From NCBI GenBank assembly GCA_035354275.1, contig DAOQAU010000039.1, positions 1-15,393 of the forward strand: a stretch of 15,393 nt of DNA, in the 5' to 3' direction. The notes below the pieces were generated by a model. The model saw only the letters and a list, made by a program, of their open reading frames with translations. It ran no database searches and had not been told where the DNA came from. A program made the position numbers and the translations under genes. Position 1 is the stretch's first letter. Each line of letters starts with the position of its first letter. Positions 14,805 through 15,393 of the stretch are shown here, piece by piece. The stretch comes from DAOQAU01 sp035354275 (GTDB lineage: Bacteria > Cyanobacteriota > Vampirovibrionia > Gastranaerophilales > Gastranaerophilaceae).

Positions 14805-14874
14805 CCCCTCGCCCCTTGAGGGAGAGGGTAGAATTTTAAAATGAGGTACGAATTTTAAAAATTCGGGTGAGGGG
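14805..14874. repeat. Palindromic interspersed repeat A, copy 2
   Basis: The 70-bp second copy of repeat A is in the same orientation as the copy at 7253-7323. The outer arms CCCCTCGCCC/GGGTGAGGGG and the CCCTTGAGGG hairpin are unchanged, while the inner stem is AT-richer (GAATTTTAAAAT...ATTTTAAAAATTC). It sits in the predicted 5' leader of the S4-domain gene, between the divergent promoter and the start codon. Confidence 0.88.
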
Positions 14875-14933
14875 TATTACGAAGAAAATAGTGATGTTTA
14901 AATATCTCGACATAAAAATAGGATGCTTGAAAA

Positions 14934-15182
14934 TTGAGACTAGATAAATTTTTAAAAGTGTCAAGATTAATAAAGAGAAGAACCGTGGCAAACGAAATTT
15001 CTGACAAGGGGCGGATTTTTGTTAACGGTAATCAGGCAAAACCTTCTAAGATGCTTAAAGAAGGCGACATTATAGAAATTAAAAATCCGCCGGTAAAAGT
15101 AAGAGTCTTAAAAATTCCGCAGGGAAATGTCAGCGTACAGGAAGCACCGTCACTTTATGAGGTTATGCTTTATCAAACGTAA
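14934..15182 (+). CDS. S4-domain RNA-binding protein, RqcP/YabO-like
   Basis: The 82-aa protein is a lone S4 RNA-binding domain (about residues 1-60): RLDKFLKVSRLIKRRTVA, then FVNGNQAKPSKMLKEGDIIEI. This matches B. subtilis YabO/RqcP more closely than E. coli HslR as I remember them. RqcP binds the 50S subunit with peptidyl-tRNA and works with RqcH in adding C-terminal alanine tails to stalled nascent chains; that role is inferred here from similarity. The start is TTG at 14934: a stop codon lies two codons earlier in frame, and AGGA sits 10 bases upstream. A 4-codon frame, ATG CTT GAA AAT TGA (14923-14937), ends across this TTG. The last 20 residues (QEAPSLYEVMLYQT end) are lineage-specific. 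The leader contains repeat A copy 2. Confidence 0.9.
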   Translation: MRLDKFLKVSRLIKRRTVANEISDKGRIFVNGNQAKPSKMLKEGDIIEIKNPPVKVRVLKIPQGNVSVQEAPSLYEVMLYQT

Positions 15183-15195
15183 TTGTTATCCTTTT

Positions 15196-15300
15196 TGTCG
15201 TTGCAAGGGGGTAAATATTTTCCAACCCATGTCCACCTCCTACGTCGTTGCGAGGAAACGGTAAGCCTGTCCTGAACTTGTTTCAGGAACAAAGCAATCT
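15196..15300. repeat. Mosaic interspersed repeat D
   Basis: CGTCGTTGCGAGG (15243-15255) and GCAATCT (15294-15300) resemble the ends of the CGTCATTGCGAGG...GCAATCC repeat. Between them lies TCCTGAACTTGTTTCAGGA (15270-15288), a hairpin block shared with repeat B. A further partial start, GTCGTTGCAAG, occurs near 15198. The spacer holds no gene that I can see. Confidence 0.6.
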
Positions 15301-15320
15301 AAAAACTCAGGATTAATAAA

Positions 15321-15352
15321 TTGACTTTTCTCTGGGGGGGGGGGGGTATAAT
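15321..15352 (+). promoter_or_regulatory. Promoter with a 13-G tract in its spacer, candidate phase-variable switch
   Basis: TTGACT (15321-15326, five of six consensus) and TATAAT (15347-15352, perfect) are separated by 20 bases, the last 13 of which are all G (15334-15346). A 17-base spacer is optimal for sigma70 promoters and would need ten G. Transcription would start near 15359, about 30 bases before the next ATG. Confidence 0.75.
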
Positions 15353-15388
15353 TGTTAGGGTTTAAAATTAAAATATTCAAGGTTTTTT

Positions 15389-15393
15389 ATGAA
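15389..15393 (+). CDS. Start of a gene running off the right edge
   Basis: ATG at 15389 follows AAGG (15379-15382) by six bases and lies about 30 bases after the predicted start of the G-tract promoter. Only the first codon and two more bases are visible, so the product is unknown. Confidence 0.5.

Noticed and set aside
15334..15346. G13 as a G-quadruplex regulator rather than a slippage tract
   Set aside because: A continuous G run can form such structures, but its exact position between two good promoter boxes makes spacer-length switching the simpler reading.

Overview
This 15.4 kb window is chromosomal DNA from an AT-rich bacterium, made of conserved housekeeping genes with compact, informative spacers. 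The organism is probably a non-photosynthetic relative of Cyanobacteria, of the gut Gastranaerophilales (Melainabacteria/Vampirovibrionia) type. The grounds are low GC, a PNPase whose catalytic stretch reads IQGIEDFLGDMDF (as I remember cyanobacterial PNPases), a large SNF2 helicase with a bacterial SNF2-associated N-terminal region, and short unclassified proteins. This placement is an inference, at about 50 to 60 percent confidence.

Layout, left to right. (1) The 3' end of a left-handed beta-helix acyltransferase (+). (2) pnp, polynucleotide phosphorylase (+), closed by a 19-bp bidirectional terminator shared with a convergent 110-aa protein of unknown function (-). (3) A class I SAM methyltransferase (-). 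(4) A 47-codon gene (+) with a near-perfect Shine-Dalgarno, ending one base from the stop of a 993-aa SNF2-family ATPase (-). (5) gpmI (cofactor-independent phosphoglycerate mutase) and a divergent ATP-type PEP carboxykinase (pckA), both on -, the central steps linking oxaloacetate, PEP and 2-/3-phosphoglycerate. (6) nadB-nadC (+), overlapping genes for quinolinate synthesis and use in de novo NAD synthesis; nadA is not in the window. (7) A CNNM/CorC-type CBS membrane protein (-), whose stop codon overlaps the nadC stop. (8) An RqcP/YabO-like S4-domain protein (+). (9) A promoter and the first codon of a gene that runs off the right edge.

The spacers hold the most unusual material. Three families of palindromic interspersed repeats sit in the 5' leaders of the SNF2, pckA and S4 genes and in the last spacer. 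The two copies of one family (7253-7323 and 14805-14874) differ by paired, compensating changes in their inner stem. Between the CBS protein and the S4 gene, two divergent sigma70-type promoters share one self-complementary -35 box (TTGCAA), with exactly 17 bases to a perfect TATAAT on each side. At the right edge, TTGACT and TATAAT are separated by 20 bases that include a run of 13 G, the architecture of a slipped-strand phase-variable promoter; losing three G would restore a 17-base spacer. nadC contains a perfect 15-bp inverted repeat with a 3-base loop inside its reading frame.

Promoter calls are made by eye against the sigma70 consensus, and protein family calls from recognised motifs; no searches or folding programs were run.
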